Shown here: positions 37,810 to 50,682 of the stretch, in pieces
Layout: each line of letters begins with the position of its first letter
Position numbering within the stretch: the first letter of the stretch is position 1
Assembly (NCBI GenBank): GCA_020086605.1
Contig: JACBWW010000015.1
Coordinates: 6,345,513-6,409,512, forward strand
Reading direction: 5' to 3'
From: Lanius collurio
Taxonomy: Eukaryota; Chordata; Aves; Passeriformes; Laniidae
DNA: 64,000 nucleotides
Made by a program: the position numbers and the translations under genes
The notes under the pieces: generated by a model
Databases searched by the model: none
Told to the model about the DNA's origin: nothing
The model's input: only the letters and a program-made list of their open reading frames with translations

Positions 37810-38189
37810 TAACAGCTCTTGGCCAAATGAAAACATTGTTATATTAAGCAAAACTCAGGCTGTTATTTTAATTTGATTTACAATGGTTTTGTAGATTACT
37901 ATATTATTCTAAATCTATTTTAAATAAAGAGAAGTATTTTCTCTCCAGTTTTGCTGAATTCAAAATAGAAGGAAATTTTTTGAATTTTTTTTTTCTCAGA
38001 GAAGATATCTGTATACTGAAGTACTATTCAAACAGGTATTTCTTCAGGCTATAGTGCACACTTCAGAAAGTTTGAAACAACCGTTTCTGTTAAGTCCATG
38101 ACCCCATATGCTCTCGTTATTTCTACAACCAAGTAATGTCCCACACTTTCAAGGATGCCAGCACTAATTCCCAGTGCAGAAGCGGGACC
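37810..38189. other. AT-rich sequence between repeats, nothing seen
   Basis: T-rich runs near 37975-37997 are the only notable content. Confidence 0.6.
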
Positions 38190-38282
38190 ACATTTTCTCT
38201 TTCAATCCACATCCTGATTCATATTCCATTGAAATTAAACAAAGATGTCACTGGCTTCAGTGAGCTTTGGACGAGTCTTCAA
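38190..38282. repeat. Ancient palindromic (MITE-like) repeat relic
   Basis: ACATCCTGATTCATATTCC, then CATTGAAATTAAACAAAGATG, then TCACTGGCTTCAGTGAGC, then TTTGGACGAG follow a palindromic amniote element. That element has an ATCCTGATTC end, a CATTGAAATCAATGG block and a GACTTCAGTGGGCTTTGGAT...GGCCC end. This is the best preserved of the four such relics in the window. The family name is left open. Confidence 0.5.
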
Positions 38283-41017
38283 AGGCATTTTAAACATAGG
38301 AATACTATATATACCAATTGGTTTACTGTATGAAATACTGTACCTACTTAACTAGCAGAGCTGAAGACATACATATGTTGTAGAAGAACAGCCCAAGAGA
38401 AAAGAAAATCACAACTTTACAATATTTGTTAGCAAAACATCAAGCACTGGCAGAGAAGAAAGAGGAGCAGTTTGTTAAGGGTCTGCCTTAGGACCTCAGA
38501 AGAGAAAAATTCAAGATTTTGCATACTGGAGTCTTCCTGTTTGAACATATACTACTTAATCTGCTTCTGTTCTTCTGCATTTATAAAACCAAATGATAAG
38601 TATTTTTTCAAACTGTGGTATGTTCTAATATTGTGCTACAAGAAGCACTCAGGGTGGAATGTAAACACAGGCAAAGAAGGTTTCTACCCACATCAGTCAG
38701 CTGGCATCTACCTATATCAGCTTCTGGTACCAAAACAATCACAGTCCCAACAGACTGCTCTGCCAATACCAAAGCTCTGGAACTCTTGTGTGGTTCTAGG
38801 TTCAGGGGATCAGAAAACAATTGTGGTGAGGAAAGAGGGATCTTTCCATCCCTTTTGAGAAGCAATGAGGCTGGCATCAGCTGTAAGCCCTAACGCCAGT
38901 TCTCCTGTGATCTGTCCCTGGTCTTGGTCCTGAACATTCACTGCTGGGCTGAGACAAGAGCAGCATTGAGTTTCCTTAGGCAGGACAGGCCTTCTTCTGG
39001 AGGTGATGAACTGAAAGTTCTGCAAGTTTAGGGAAATATTAAATGTGGAACAACACCCTACCCACTAGGCAATAATAAAAATATGCACCAACACTGTCAA
39101 GCATATATCTCCTTGTAACATCCTTACAGTGAATATCACTTGCTTTTTTCTTTTTTCTATATATGTGGGTATATATACATATCTAATTCTCTAGCTACTG
39201 TAATTTTTTGTGTTAAAATATCTTATAGCTTTATAGAAAGTATTCATATATTGTGTTATATGCGTTAACTCTGGGTTCTTAATACAGAATCCAGGATGCA
39301 CCATTTTTATTTTGGCATGTGCTGATAGCATATTGATGTTTGCACTAACTGCAGCCTAGCCTGATGAAATTTTCACAAATGTACATGGGGCGGTAATCAG
39401 CATTTACCAGAAAACAATGACTCACTAAAGGAAAGAATCAGCCAAGGATACAGCATGTCCAGGCAGTAAAGATTGCCCAAGTTGTTTTCTTTCAATGCCA
39501 GCATAACCAAAATTGGTTTATTTTTCATTTGGTCAATATCAACACAATTTATTAGCCTTGAAATTCTCCAGCAAAGAACTAATTCACTCTCTAGAGACAC
39601 ACTGGACAAGGAATGCAACAAAAAAGTGAGTATCTAAAGTAAATAATTTAAAATAAATTGGAGAAAGACCTCAAGCACAATCCTACTTTTCCCATGTTGT
39701 TCTTTTTTTCTTCAGGGCATCTCTGACATGTACATAGGCTGGCATTTTCTTTCCGTTTAAATATAAAGAGCTCACTATCTTTTACATATGAGTCAACATT
39801 TCTGGTCATACAATTATCTTTGATGTACTCATAATGGCCAGATTTCTGTCTTTAAGATTCTACAAGTCTGACTCCATTCTTCCATGACGACGCAGCAGCC
39901 CTGGTGGGAGTCTCCTGTGCTGTTGATGCTCCCCCTGCTGACAGCCTTCAATCAGGAAAACATTTGGCAAGGGTTTCAGGGAACAACGGGAAGAACAAAC
40001 CACTTGGATGGGGGTAAAACAAGAAATAGAAACAGTAGAGAAAATCACATAGAGAAGGAGATGGGCAAAATCAGAGACAAAGGGAAGGCACAAAAGATCC
40101 AAAATCACCACATCACCTACATGCCCTAAGCAATCTGCAATCAAAACATGATCTTTCTAAGCAGCAGAGTGGGAAGGCTGCAGAACTTATGATGGGTTTG
40201 AAAGAATATACAGGAAGAACAAGAATTTCTTTGCAGCAGACAAACTCATATGGGATATGGGACATCAGGATTACAGGCCAGGTATATATCAGGTAGATAA
40301 GGCACTGACACTGAGGGCCCAATATGTCCTAAGGACCAAGTTAGTGATAATTTCCATGATGACTGTATTTTCTTCCTTTTAAATTTATTTTTTTTATTTT
40401 TAATTTAAAACTTCACCAATTCTGTTAACCTTTTGCATTCTCTGCTGAAAGTTGTGCCAAAATCATAGTCTGCCTTCTTCACTCCCTCCCATCTCCTAAC
40501 AAAGTTTCACTCTAAGACCAGATGAGTTCTTGAATCTTAAAATCCTTTTACTTTCTACCAAAACCTATGAAAATTAAAACTTTAGGAAGCCTTCTCTAGT
40601 GATTCACAAAGAGGACAATACCTCCCTGTCATCTGCTATCATTAGTTCAAAGGATGAAGGACTACGTTATATTACTAAAGAAGTCCAGTAGCTTGATGAA
40701 CTTCTAAAGGATCAGGCTTTCATTTCCAATGATCTTTTGAAAGCTTAAGAAATTATACAACACTACCACTTCTCCTATGACATTCCACCCACAACAAAGA
40801 AACACTGCATTTGACCTCCATGACTGTATTTGTCATGGCATAATCCTCAATTGCATGGATGCTTTGTACTCCTGTCTCAAACATTGAATAATTCATTTGC
40901 CTCCCAACAGAGACTTGCATCTGCAAGACAGATAAAGCCTGGTGTTGCTCTATTAAAACTGTCAACAGACAGTGCAACACAATGTTTACTCCAATTAAGC
41001 AAATCTACCCTGGAGAT
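38283..41017. other. Unique sequence with long chance ORFs, no gene seen
   Basis: A 128-codon plus-strand ORF (38472-38858) overlaps a 92-codon plus ORF and an 89-codon minus ORF. None has a recognisable domain. The patch at 38640-39010 and another at 39880-40130 are less AT-rich than average and have low stop density on both strands. An AT/GT simple tract lies near 39157-39184. Confidence 0.5.
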
Positions 41018-41062
41018 TTGGGTCCTATTCCTACCTTGGTATGAAAGACTGTGGGCAAGTAA
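41018..41062 (+). repeat. Possible MIR-like core relic
   Basis: GGGTCCTATTCCTACCTTGG followed by AAAGACTGTGGGCAAGTAAG recalls the CORE-SINE stretch with GGTTCTATTCCCAGCTCTGC and CTGTGTGACCTTGGGCAAGTC. Only about 45 bases match, so the call is weak. Confidence 0.25.
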
Positions 41063-41874
41063 GCACCCCAAATTGTTTACAGCTGATTACTATTCTTTCC
41101 ACATTTGACAGGAAAAATCAAAGGCAGGATTTGTCAAGTAATTAATATTTATTTTGGGGAGTAAATGACACCCTATTTCTCCCCACTGACACTAAACTAA
41201 ATGTAAACACTCTTAATTCAGATGCAGACCTTCATTTCTGTTGTGCTTTTAGCTGTAGGATCTGAATTTCAGAGGTGAACACTCCAAAACACAACTGAAA
41301 CCAGTTTCAAACACAACCAAATGCAGCACCTCTATATTGCCCAGGCAGAAGGCAGCAGCATTTCATTATCCCAAGGATTTAGAGGACAATTGTTATAATT
41401 GCAAAAGGACAAGCCCAGTGGAAGGCTCAACTGAGTCGGCAGTGTGGGTGTTGTTCTAATAAATTCTATATAAATGCTAAGGATAAACAGAACTGCTGCT
41501 CCCTATAAAGTCAAGATATTGTATTTTGCATGTAGTGCACTGGTGCATTTTCATCAACAGCACGTCTGTGCTCTGCAAGCAGTGTGATACAGGACACCAA
41601 ATGCCTGCATTGCATATGAATCCCTTTCAACAACGTTAGCTACCTTCATTTTGCTTTTTCATAACTACTGATAGCTTTGTTGTCTTTTTTCTTTTCATGT
41701 ATAGCTAGCTATATTAGCTATGACTGTAAACTTTACAAAAGGAAACATTTTCAGTGAAAGCTGATGTACATCATGAGAAGAGGTCAGTTTTTAATCAAAC
41801 TGCTTTAAAAATTATCAAAATACAAGGGCTTCATCACCAAAACAGCACTGGTCCAGCCACGAGAGTAGTCAGTT
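41063..41874. other. AT-rich unique sequence, no gene seen
   Basis: No ORF of note, repeat or RNA gene is recognised. Confidence 0.55.
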
Positions 41875-41972
41875 CATATCTAGGAGATCCTTTTTCAATG
41901 CCTTGCTCTGAAGCAGGGCAGGACAGAACAGTAATTTGAACCTGAGCCTTTCACATTCCAGCTAAATGCCCA
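41875..41972 (-). repeat. Ancient tRNA-derived SINE-like relic
   Basis: On the minus strand TTTAGCTGGAATGTGAAAGG is followed by GCTCAGGTTCAAATTACTG (a B-box-like GGTTCAAATTA at plus 41932-41942), then CTGCCCTGCTTCAGAGC and AAGGCATTGAAAAAGGATC. This mirrors an amniote repeat built as a near palindrome around TTCAGAGC. In it a tRNA-like arm (CACCTGGGATGTG...CCAGGTTCAAATCCC) meets a second, inverted arm (GGGATTTGAACCTGGGTC). Both arms can be followed here, giving about 98 bases. A functional tRNA is excluded: there is no acceptor stem or anticodon arm. The family is not named here. Confidence 0.5.
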
Positions 41973-43165
41973 AAAATTTCCTGCCAGGTCTAATCTATGT
42001 GGAAAGAGATGAAGAGAGAGCACATTAACTATGTGTAGTTGTAATGAACAGTTTTATACATGGCAGTAAAACTGTTAGTCTTAGCTTAGACATACTTGAC
42101 ACAAATAGTCTAGTTTTGCAAAATATGACTTTTAAAAAAGGGAGAAAATATGGAGCTGTGTTGTTTTTACAGACCATTCCACAAATTTAGCCCTAAAAAC
42201 GTTTGGTGGGAAAGGTAAAATCTGTCTTTTGCTGTCACAATATTCTGCTACCATCAATGAATTTTGTTTAGAATAATATGGCCTTAATGCCCCCATCTCC
42301 TGTAGAATTGCTCAGACTGGTAGTTGATTAGAGTGGAGAGAGGTGCCAGTATTATCTGTGTTAGTGCTCCAGAGGTCATCCTACACTAACAAGACCGCCC
42401 CAGTCAGGGATGACAGAATCCAGCTGTTGTGCCTTCAGCTGAATGAGAAGAATCCACTTAATACCAGGGATGCATCTCAAAAGATTAACTATTCTAACTA
42501 GTTACTTTCCACCTCTGACAAAGTGTCTGGCTCATCATTATTGTCCTCTTTTTAGCAGAGGCCTATGGTATACATGAAACCATATACATGAAACCATTTA
42601 CCTTTTTAACCTCCTGAACTTTAAGGCACCAAATACACATTATTTTAAATGGATAAAACAAAGTCCTAATCTCACTGATATCTGCTTAGAGGTGAGCTCA
42701 TGTAACAGAGGGTATCACCCCATTTCAAAAAAATATGCATATGCACTTTTAGATGTTGAAGCAGTGCACTAGATGTGCCATGCTCCCTCTGTTTAGCAGA
42801 AGTGAGTCCTGATTTGAAAGGTAAGAGAAACACAACACAAACACATTTGCAGTCATTATATAGCATTTCTACAATAGACTCTGAAAATCTAACAAATATC
42901 CTTGGGTAGAGGCTTAATATTTCAAAAATGCTTTAATAAAAAGCTAGTGTTAAATATCTTAGTTAGACCTTTTTTTATAGCACTCTCTTGGTAGCCTGAA
43001 ACTTTTTCCTGACTAACACTTTCTCATATGGTATTTCATGGGTTTTTTGTTTTGCTCTTTAAGAGCATCCAACTCAACGTGGCCCTTGCTTCCGAGCCGC
43101 TCACTTGCTACACGTCAGCATCTGTGGGAATGTCATCTTGGCTCCGGGGCTACAGATTTATTGCT
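41973..43165. other. AT-rich unique sequence, no gene seen
   Basis: It contains a perfect 14-bp tandem duplication, ATACATGAAACCAT, at 42570-42597. No gene or interspersed repeat is recognised. Confidence 0.55.
42570..42597. repeat. Perfect 14-bp tandem duplication
   Basis: ATACATGAAACCAT occurs twice in direct tandem without mismatch (42570-42583 and 42584-42597). A local slippage or duplication event is likely. Confidence 0.95.
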
Positions 43166-43183
43166 TGGCCAGCAGAGGGTACC
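43166..43183 (+). promoter_or_regulatory. CTCF-like binding motif
   Basis: TGGCCAGCAGAGGGTACC matches the core of the vertebrate CTCF motif (CCASYAGRGGGC) at all the strongest positions: CCA, CAG, AGGG. It deviates only after the GGG. It lies in a locally GC- and CpG-richer patch (43070-43215) inside AT-rich DNA. CTCF marks insulators and chromatin-loop anchors. Binding is inference; only the motif is seen. Confidence 0.5.
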
Positions 43184-46100
43184 AGAGTTTTCTAATGACT
43201 TCACAGACCCGAAGGAAAAAACAATCCTGAGGTCAAAGCATACCTATTGTTTCCTTCTATTTCCCACCGAAGCTAATTGCTCTGGGCTGTTTTTTGGTAC
43301 GGTGGTGGGGTTTTTTTGGTTCTTGAGTCTTACATTAGACAGGACTGATTTACAATTTTCTTTCATTGAAGTGATCCTGCCTAGCAGAAAAGACATTTAA
43401 AACTCATAGTTCAGAGTGCTTTAACATGCAGAGGGGTTTTATTGACACTAGAGTTCTTCAGAAGTTCCAACACACTTGGACTTTTAAATACTTGGCTTCT
43501 AGAGTGCTGAAAAGGACAAAATATTTTCCACACTCAAATTTGTGAATTCTATCATAAGAGAACCTGAGAATATGAGAAAGGCCTCTGTTTTTCAGTAGGC
43601 ATTATCATTTGTAGATTCATAGAAGCCCTCTTTCAGAAATAGAGTCTATTTCTTTTTATCGGTATTTTGATTTTGCTGATAAAGCTGATGCTTAAGATAC
43701 CAACCCAGCATAAATTCCCTCATTTACTGCCTGGTGATAACAGCATTAGAGTGAATGCAAAAACATAGATATGCATCCCCTCAAGCTCAATCCTGTAGTG
43801 GAATAAGCACATAAAACATGGCGGAAATTTCACAGGAAGGTTTTCCCAAACTTTTGAGGGTTTTCCCTGTTTGTAACATTGAAAATACAAATTTGCCTAC
43901 AAAGTTTTCCCCAGAACCTACTTCAATGGCTGGAGATTGAATGAAATTATGAAACCACAAGAACCCAGGAAGTGAAATTTGAGCAAATCAGATGGGATTT
44001 CATCTTCAGTTATTCAGAGATTTTAGTGACATAAGGGATCGTGCCATCATGTAGTCTGACTTCTTACATAAGAGAAACCATGGAATTTCACCCTGTAATT
44101 CCTGTACTGTGTCCAATAAAAATATGGTTGAATTACAGCATAGTATTTAGAAAGGCATCTGGTCTTGATTTTAGGAGTCCGGGTAACATGTTTGCTCCTA
44201 ATGCTCAGGTCATTCTGAAATGGCATGGGCGCCTAATTCACTTAGACTTTTAATATTTTAGTTCCCTCTTTGAAAAATGCCTGCCATGATTGGTATGGAG
44301 CCATACCAACATACAATTAACATTGCCTAATGTTGCTTACAATGATTTTTCTAGAGAGAAAGAACAACAAGGACCTACTGAAGAGCTTACTGTTTCTTTA
44401 GGCATTTTAAGAATCTTCACCTCTCATTTCCAAATACCATTTTTATTAGAAGAGATAAATTATAATTTATTGTAGGTGTAATAAGAAAATTTAAAGATGT
44501 CTGAGTCAGAAAAACAGTGAAATACATCCTTAATATATATATATATATGAAAAATAATGATAAAAAATAGATTAATAGAAGACTCTTTGCCACTGTAGTG
44601 CTGGTACTTTGGAAAATCTGAGTACCAAAGCTTTTTGGCTGTGTACCAGGCCAGGCAATTTTGAGAACAGTATCTACATCATCAACTAGAAATTCATGTA
44701 CTGTGATTTCTCTTTCTCTATGTAGTTTCTAATGATACCTCTGCACCCTTTGGTCTAAATTTTCAAAGCAATTTCCATAGCTGTAGTTGACCATGCAGAT
44801 GTGATCAGCAAACAGTATCTATGAAAACAGCATATTTGAAAACTGGAGTTGAGAAAGGACAAGGTGATATGGAAAAAGATCTAATAATACCCTTTCTTAT
44901 CTGCAGCGTCCTGCTGGATGGTTTCATGTTGAGAAGCATGTGTCCTACACAGTAATCTTTGAATTCTACTCAGGTAGGGGAAATCCCATCCTTCTTCTCA
45001 CCATCCAGTTAGAGCAGTCATCAAGGTGCTGTCATTATCAAGTGCCTCTTGTCTGTAGGTACAAAGAATGGGACAGAACATGAGAGGCCACCAACGTCAT
45101 CATTTAACTTACACTTGGTCAAAAGTGCAACCAAAGAACATATCTTAAACAAGAAAAATTTGTAGCAACATACACTTGAAACAATAAAAATGGTGAAAAG
45201 TCTTTTTTCCATTCCTGTTGTAGCTGATGTTGAGTAGAAGTCGCTGCTGAAGGGCCAACAAAAGCATAGTGGAAGGAATGGCATCTGCTTGCAGGGATGT
45301 CAGCTGGGGGGAGCTGCCACATATTGTCTGCACCTAAGCTTCACCTTCCAGATACCATCTGAAGGTGCCACTGAAGACTGCGAACTAAAAGAGGTCAAAT
45401 GTAACCTCTCGAGTGGAGCACAAGGGTCTCACTGAAGGATAGCAGCACACACCTGTGCAGAGTAAGGCAGGCAGCATGTCTGAAACAGTGCCAGATTATT
45501 TGTTTGCTGAGACAGAACCCTCAACTGGTTTGTGCTTGAATTCTCCATCTGCAATTGCCCATAATGAGGACATTCAAGGATGAAAATAATAACCATGCCA
45601 AAGAGAGAGCAGCAAGCAGTAATAAAAGATTTTCATTTCTTATTTAGTATCATGGAAGGAAATTAAAGAATGCAGAGATGCAGAGGAATCACAAATTAGA
45701 TTAAAACAGGAATTTTCAATATGTAAAATAAGTTACTAAAATATTCATACCCACAAAAAAATATATTGTATCTATCCTAACTGTCCCTCAAAATGAGATA
45801 AGAACTGAAATTATTCTGTTTTTCATTGATGGTTTTGAGGATTTAGCCAGTTATTTTCAAGAAGAATTGCTATGTCACCATTTAATCAGAAGAAATAATA
45901 GATCCCAGAACAGGGAAGGTTTGTTGTTTATTTTTTTAAGACCGATAAGAATGCAACATGATAAATAGGAAAATTAGGCAGCTTAAAATGCTAGCTCAAT
46001 AAAAGGCATCACATATTGTTTATGGATTGCAGTGAGGTTTTGCTATTATTTTTTTAATTGTTCCTGTATTACTTGTGGGTATGTGACATAATTTATGCTG

Positions 46101-49100
46101 TTATGTTGTCAAGCTTCTGATCATGGGAAGGACTATTTGTTTAGACTGTGCAGCTCTTCACTTTAATTCACTCTGGCTCCAGTGTGACATGTTAAAACTA
46201 CTATCAATGGAAAATCCAAATTTCCCAGAAAGACTTAAAAGAGCACCCTCAGTGAACTGAAATTATCTCCTCTTAAAGCTAATTACCTTAGTATACTTAA
46301 GAAAGTAGCACTATAGGAAATCTGTTTCTTTAGACTTTCTTCTACTTCTATAAATGCCTCGGGTCAGCATGAATAATTATTGTTTGCTTTTATTGCACTT
46401 TTTTTCATTATTCATCTACATGCCTCTGAAAGGACATAAAACTAAAATAATCCAACAAATTAAGAGTAATTTTTTGAGACACACATTCATTATTAAAAAA
46501 CAAACAGAAAATATTTTCACCTTTCAGTTTATTTTATTAGAAAGAAAGTACTGTGAGGTTTCCATTTAATAGGAAGCTTTAAAGTATTAATGAGTCTCAC
46601 AGGGCAGTTATTGCAAGTAAATATGGAATGTGTCCAAAATTAAATGCATTCGACAATTATCTGTTACCCAAGGGCTGGATTTAGGAAAAAAAATCATCAA
46701 ACATTGCCTGCTGATGAAAACACCACATGATTCTGCATTCTATGTCTTCTTTCAAGACAGTCCACCTAACACCATGAGCAGTGTAACAATTTTCCCAGTC
46801 CACAAGAGTGGGTTTAGAGTAGCTTCTTTATTTTGACTGACCCAAACATAACTTTGGCAATCTTTTTAAAGCCCCACATCCCAAGGATTTTATGACCTCA
46901 CAGGAGCTGCCTTTTATAAGGACCAGCCTGGGAGTCAAATCAAGAAGCTCTCATACTCCAAAGCCTTCAGTCTGTACTGGAACAAATGGGCTGGTTTATG
47001 TCCTTCCAAGATGAGAAGGATATGTGAGGAGAGACAAGACAGCTCGCTATCACCTCTCAGTAGTCATATATCCCACTTCCATTTACTTCCATACAAATTA
47101 GGCACTGCTTTCCCGGACTTATTATTAAGAGAGTTCTTTCCCTATTAGTGCTGTATGATTCAGCTCATCCTTTGTGTAACTCAGTCATAAACACGAGGAC
47201 TCCCCCATACCTATTCAGACTGGAGCTGTGTTCATTCCTCTCTACATATGTATTATTGAGACCCTGCCAAATGCACTTTGTTACAAACACCTTCTACTGA
47301 TTTCATTTTAGCAGTTAAACACAAACAGTTGAGACATGAAAATAAATAAGGAATTACACAGAAAAGTTAATTTATTTGAAATGAATGAACAATAGGTCAA
47401 TATTCCTACACCTTTTCTAATCCTGGATTATCCACTGGAAAATAACCATTACTCTCTTCCATTGTCTATTTAGTACATGAAAAAATAATGAAAAAAATTT
47501 AAAGCAAAATTTTAGATACTATCTTCTTTTATATTGTCATGGAAATAAAGAAAATACTGCCACAGCAAATAAAAAATCAAAGCACCTTCTGCAAGCAACC
47601 ATAATTGCTCACATATCTGCTTGTCTGTTCATTGCCCCAGTATCATTTGTCAAGCTCTTTGGACAAAGATTAATTTTTGGCCCAAAAAGCAGCAGAATGA
47701 AACCTGTAAGTATCATGATAATTTTAGTAATCCTCCCAGTAATATTACTCCTTATCCTAGACTTATTTATGTAGTCTTCCCTTTTTCTACACAAAGCTAT
47801 TGATCATACTGTAAGGAGCTTGTCATGCCAAATCTCTCTCCCCTAGATTATCTGGTTTGGAAATACTTTCCTTTTAAAGGTCAGTACTGATGTTCTGGAA
47901 GAAAGAGAAAACAAATGCAGAAAGCCTGCTGTAGAATAAGACATCTAGAAGAAAAGGGATTTTTAAATGTGTTATTTTTCAGAAGTAAGCTAAAGATCAG
48001 CAGTCAAAGGAGTTGCAAATCTCATTATTATAGCCCTGAGTACACAAAATGTTTTATATAGCCAAAAAATCTCTTAAGGAAAAAACCTCTTCATGAACTC
48101 CTGACTACAAAGTCATCTTGAAAAAGGGAATAACACTGCTTATTGCATAGGAAAATCATTCCCCTTATCTGTTTCCCCTTTTGGTTCTATTCTTGTCTTT
48201 TTACTTTGGGGATGAGAATGACTCTTCCAAATAAGCTGCATTTAGTATGCATCTCAGTAGCATGATAATGGAGAAATTGATTGATTTTCTGTGCCTTGTA
48301 TAACAAAGGCTACCTAGTTTTTATCTTTATGTAACAATGATAATGATTTGCTTTAAACCCTTGTGACAATCCCTATACTTTATCCAATAATATATTATGA
48401 CGAGCTTAACAGATTTCAAAATATTTTCTTTTTAGATGGGTAATAGTCATCCTTTTGAACAGAATCAGAAAAACATGAATAAGAATCAAAACAACTTGAA
48501 GTGTAAGAAAAATTTAGAAAACAAGAAAATTTAAGACATTTTCTTGAAAGACAGTTCAGAATTGAGATGTACAAGCTAAAATGCTTCCTGCTGTAACAAG
48601 TGTACAATCTAGTGTGCAACTAGTGCACATTAATGTTTCCAGGAACCAGTTTGGGGGTTTTGATTTGTGTTAGGTTAGGTTTTTTTGCTGTTCTGCATTA
48701 ATTAGTTAAATCCTGTGCTCTTGTAGCAAACTTTCAAAAAATCCTGCAACAAAATCAGATTTCTTACCGGAGAAAAAACAACTGAAAAAAACTAAACTAG
48801 GGTAGGCTAGGGAGTAGTCTAAGTTACTTATCTGAACACAGTTTGGGTTTAGCAGTTTCATTTTTTATCCATTTTTTTTAATATTTAATATTTTAATATT
48901 ACAAGCATTCTACATGCACATATTTAAGCAACATAGCACATGTTCTAGTGATTGACATAAAGGTAAGCTTAGCATGTAATATGTAAAAATGAACTAGGAT
49001 ATAAACTTACTAGAAGTTATTGCAAATAAGAATCCGGTCGAGTTCTGTATACTAGAGTGGAGTTAAAAGACATGAAAAATCAAACATATACAGATACACA

Positions 49101-50682
49101 AATCTTCAACAAGACTCTTGACGCTTTATTCCTTCTTCTTTTTAAACAAAATCTGAAGTATCCTGCATACGTTTTTGAGTCTTTTGAAAATGCTTTCCCA
49201 AGTATTTAGACACCATGGTAGAAAGGCTTTTTCAAAGCAAAGAAGAACAAAGAGTAGATGGAACTTCAAACCTGAAGCAAAGCAGCAGTAAGAGATAGCT
49301 GGTGGCATCTGAAAGTGACAGGAGTGCTGATTGTCATCAAACAAGTTGCCTAAATTTTAAAGAGCACAGAAAACCTGTTCATTCCTTTATTTTGGGGGGT
49401 TTTGTCACTTATTAAAATGTGGGGCTTTGCATATTTTGATGTCTGGATTTGCAGCTTGGACATACCTGGGCTAAAGACATTAGTAACTTTGGGAAAGACC
49501 TTTACACACAATTCTATGAGGGTTAGTTCACAAAAACGTTGGTGTCTTGCTTTGAGGTTATGAATTTATGTCTGACTTAGTGATTCTGAAGGTTTTTAGA
49601 TGGGAGTGAAAAATAGCAGAGCCATTCTGGAGTAATCTCTGGTTGGTCTTTGACTGACCTCTTGGAGAATGACTGGATTTCTCTTCTGTGGACATCTGTG
49701 GTTGGAGCTGCAGGAGAGGTAGGCTTCCAGAAATGGGAATGTCTGAGAACAGCTGCAATATGGTTCCACAGGGGCTGTGACAGTGTCCCGAAATATCTGT
49801 GGTATGACAGAAATGGTGGAGGAGTCATGAGATTATATTATGCACAATTATTACAGTTCTTTTTTTTTTCTGCACCTCACCTTTACTTTTTGATGAAACA
49901 GAGCCTGGGAATCCATTGTTTCACAGTACTTCAAAAGTAAAATACAGGATTAAATCTCAACTTTAAAATGATCTTGCAGCCAACACAGGAAACATTTTAA
50001 AATATAATTGACAATTCTATTTAAAATAACTTTAATTAGAACTAGTAACCATTCTTTAAAATGTTGTACTGATGTCCAGTTATTTAAATGCAAATGCATA
50101 TAGTTGAGGACAACGAATACATTCCCATATGCTTAATTGACATTGTCCTGGCCAAACAATTCAGGTTTCTCATTCTCCAGTCTCATGGGCAATCACAATG
50201 TGCATCATCTGGTTTCTTCCAAGCCTGGAAAAAACCCAGCAGCTTCTCAGTCCTTTACAAATTCTTTTGATCCCATTTGACAAAGGAGTACTGGGACCCC
50301 CAAAGCCAGCAGTACTTCAGCCCATGTGCTAGTAGCTGTGTCAGTGCCTCGTAACACCAAGGCTTTGTAGTCCCAGCAGTATCAGGGCTATCAGTGCTTC
50401 AAGATACTTCTTCAAGCCTTGCTTAGCTGAGGCTCCTGCTACAATCATAGGTGAGAAAGGCAAACTGGTAGCTTCATCCACCTTTATTCATAAGCATGCT
50501 GTCCTTACTATAATTAATCTCATGCCAAAAATAATGAGGTATTTCCTGCTGGGCAAATATCCTTTACTGAAGTCTCACATAACCTTTTATTCTATGCTCA
50601 GCAATCATTCTATCCAACTTCTGTGTGCTTTTCGGCCCACTTAAGCTATGCTGTCCTACACTGCCACATGACACAAATTTGG
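43184..50682. other. AT-rich unique sequence with simple repeats, no gene seen
   Basis: The 120-codon ORF at 43038-43400 covers the CTCF-like patch and has no recognisable domain. An AT dinucleotide run lies at 44533-44548. The minus-strand ORF 47609-47794 encodes a hydrophobic stretch (residues about 23-40), but it lacks context and support. 48860-48900 is extremely AT-rich. The patch at 49620-49830 has overlapping ORFs on both strands without homology I recognise. Confidence 0.5.
44533..44548. repeat. (AT)n microsatellite
   Basis: Eight AT units in an uninterrupted run. Confidence 0.9.

Noticed and set aside
38472..38858. 128-codon ORF with overlapping plus and minus ORFs
   Set aside because: Mutually exclusive frames with no known motif; it reflects low stop density, not coding.
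43038..43400. 120-codon ORF over the CTCF-like patch
   Set aside because: The translation is low-complexity in its second half (from T-rich DNA) and shows no domain.
47609..47794. Minus-strand ORF with a hydrophobic stretch, considered as a mitochondrial insertion or small membrane protein
   Set aside because: No match I recognise to a mitochondrial gene; AT-rich DNA readily encodes Ile/Leu runs.
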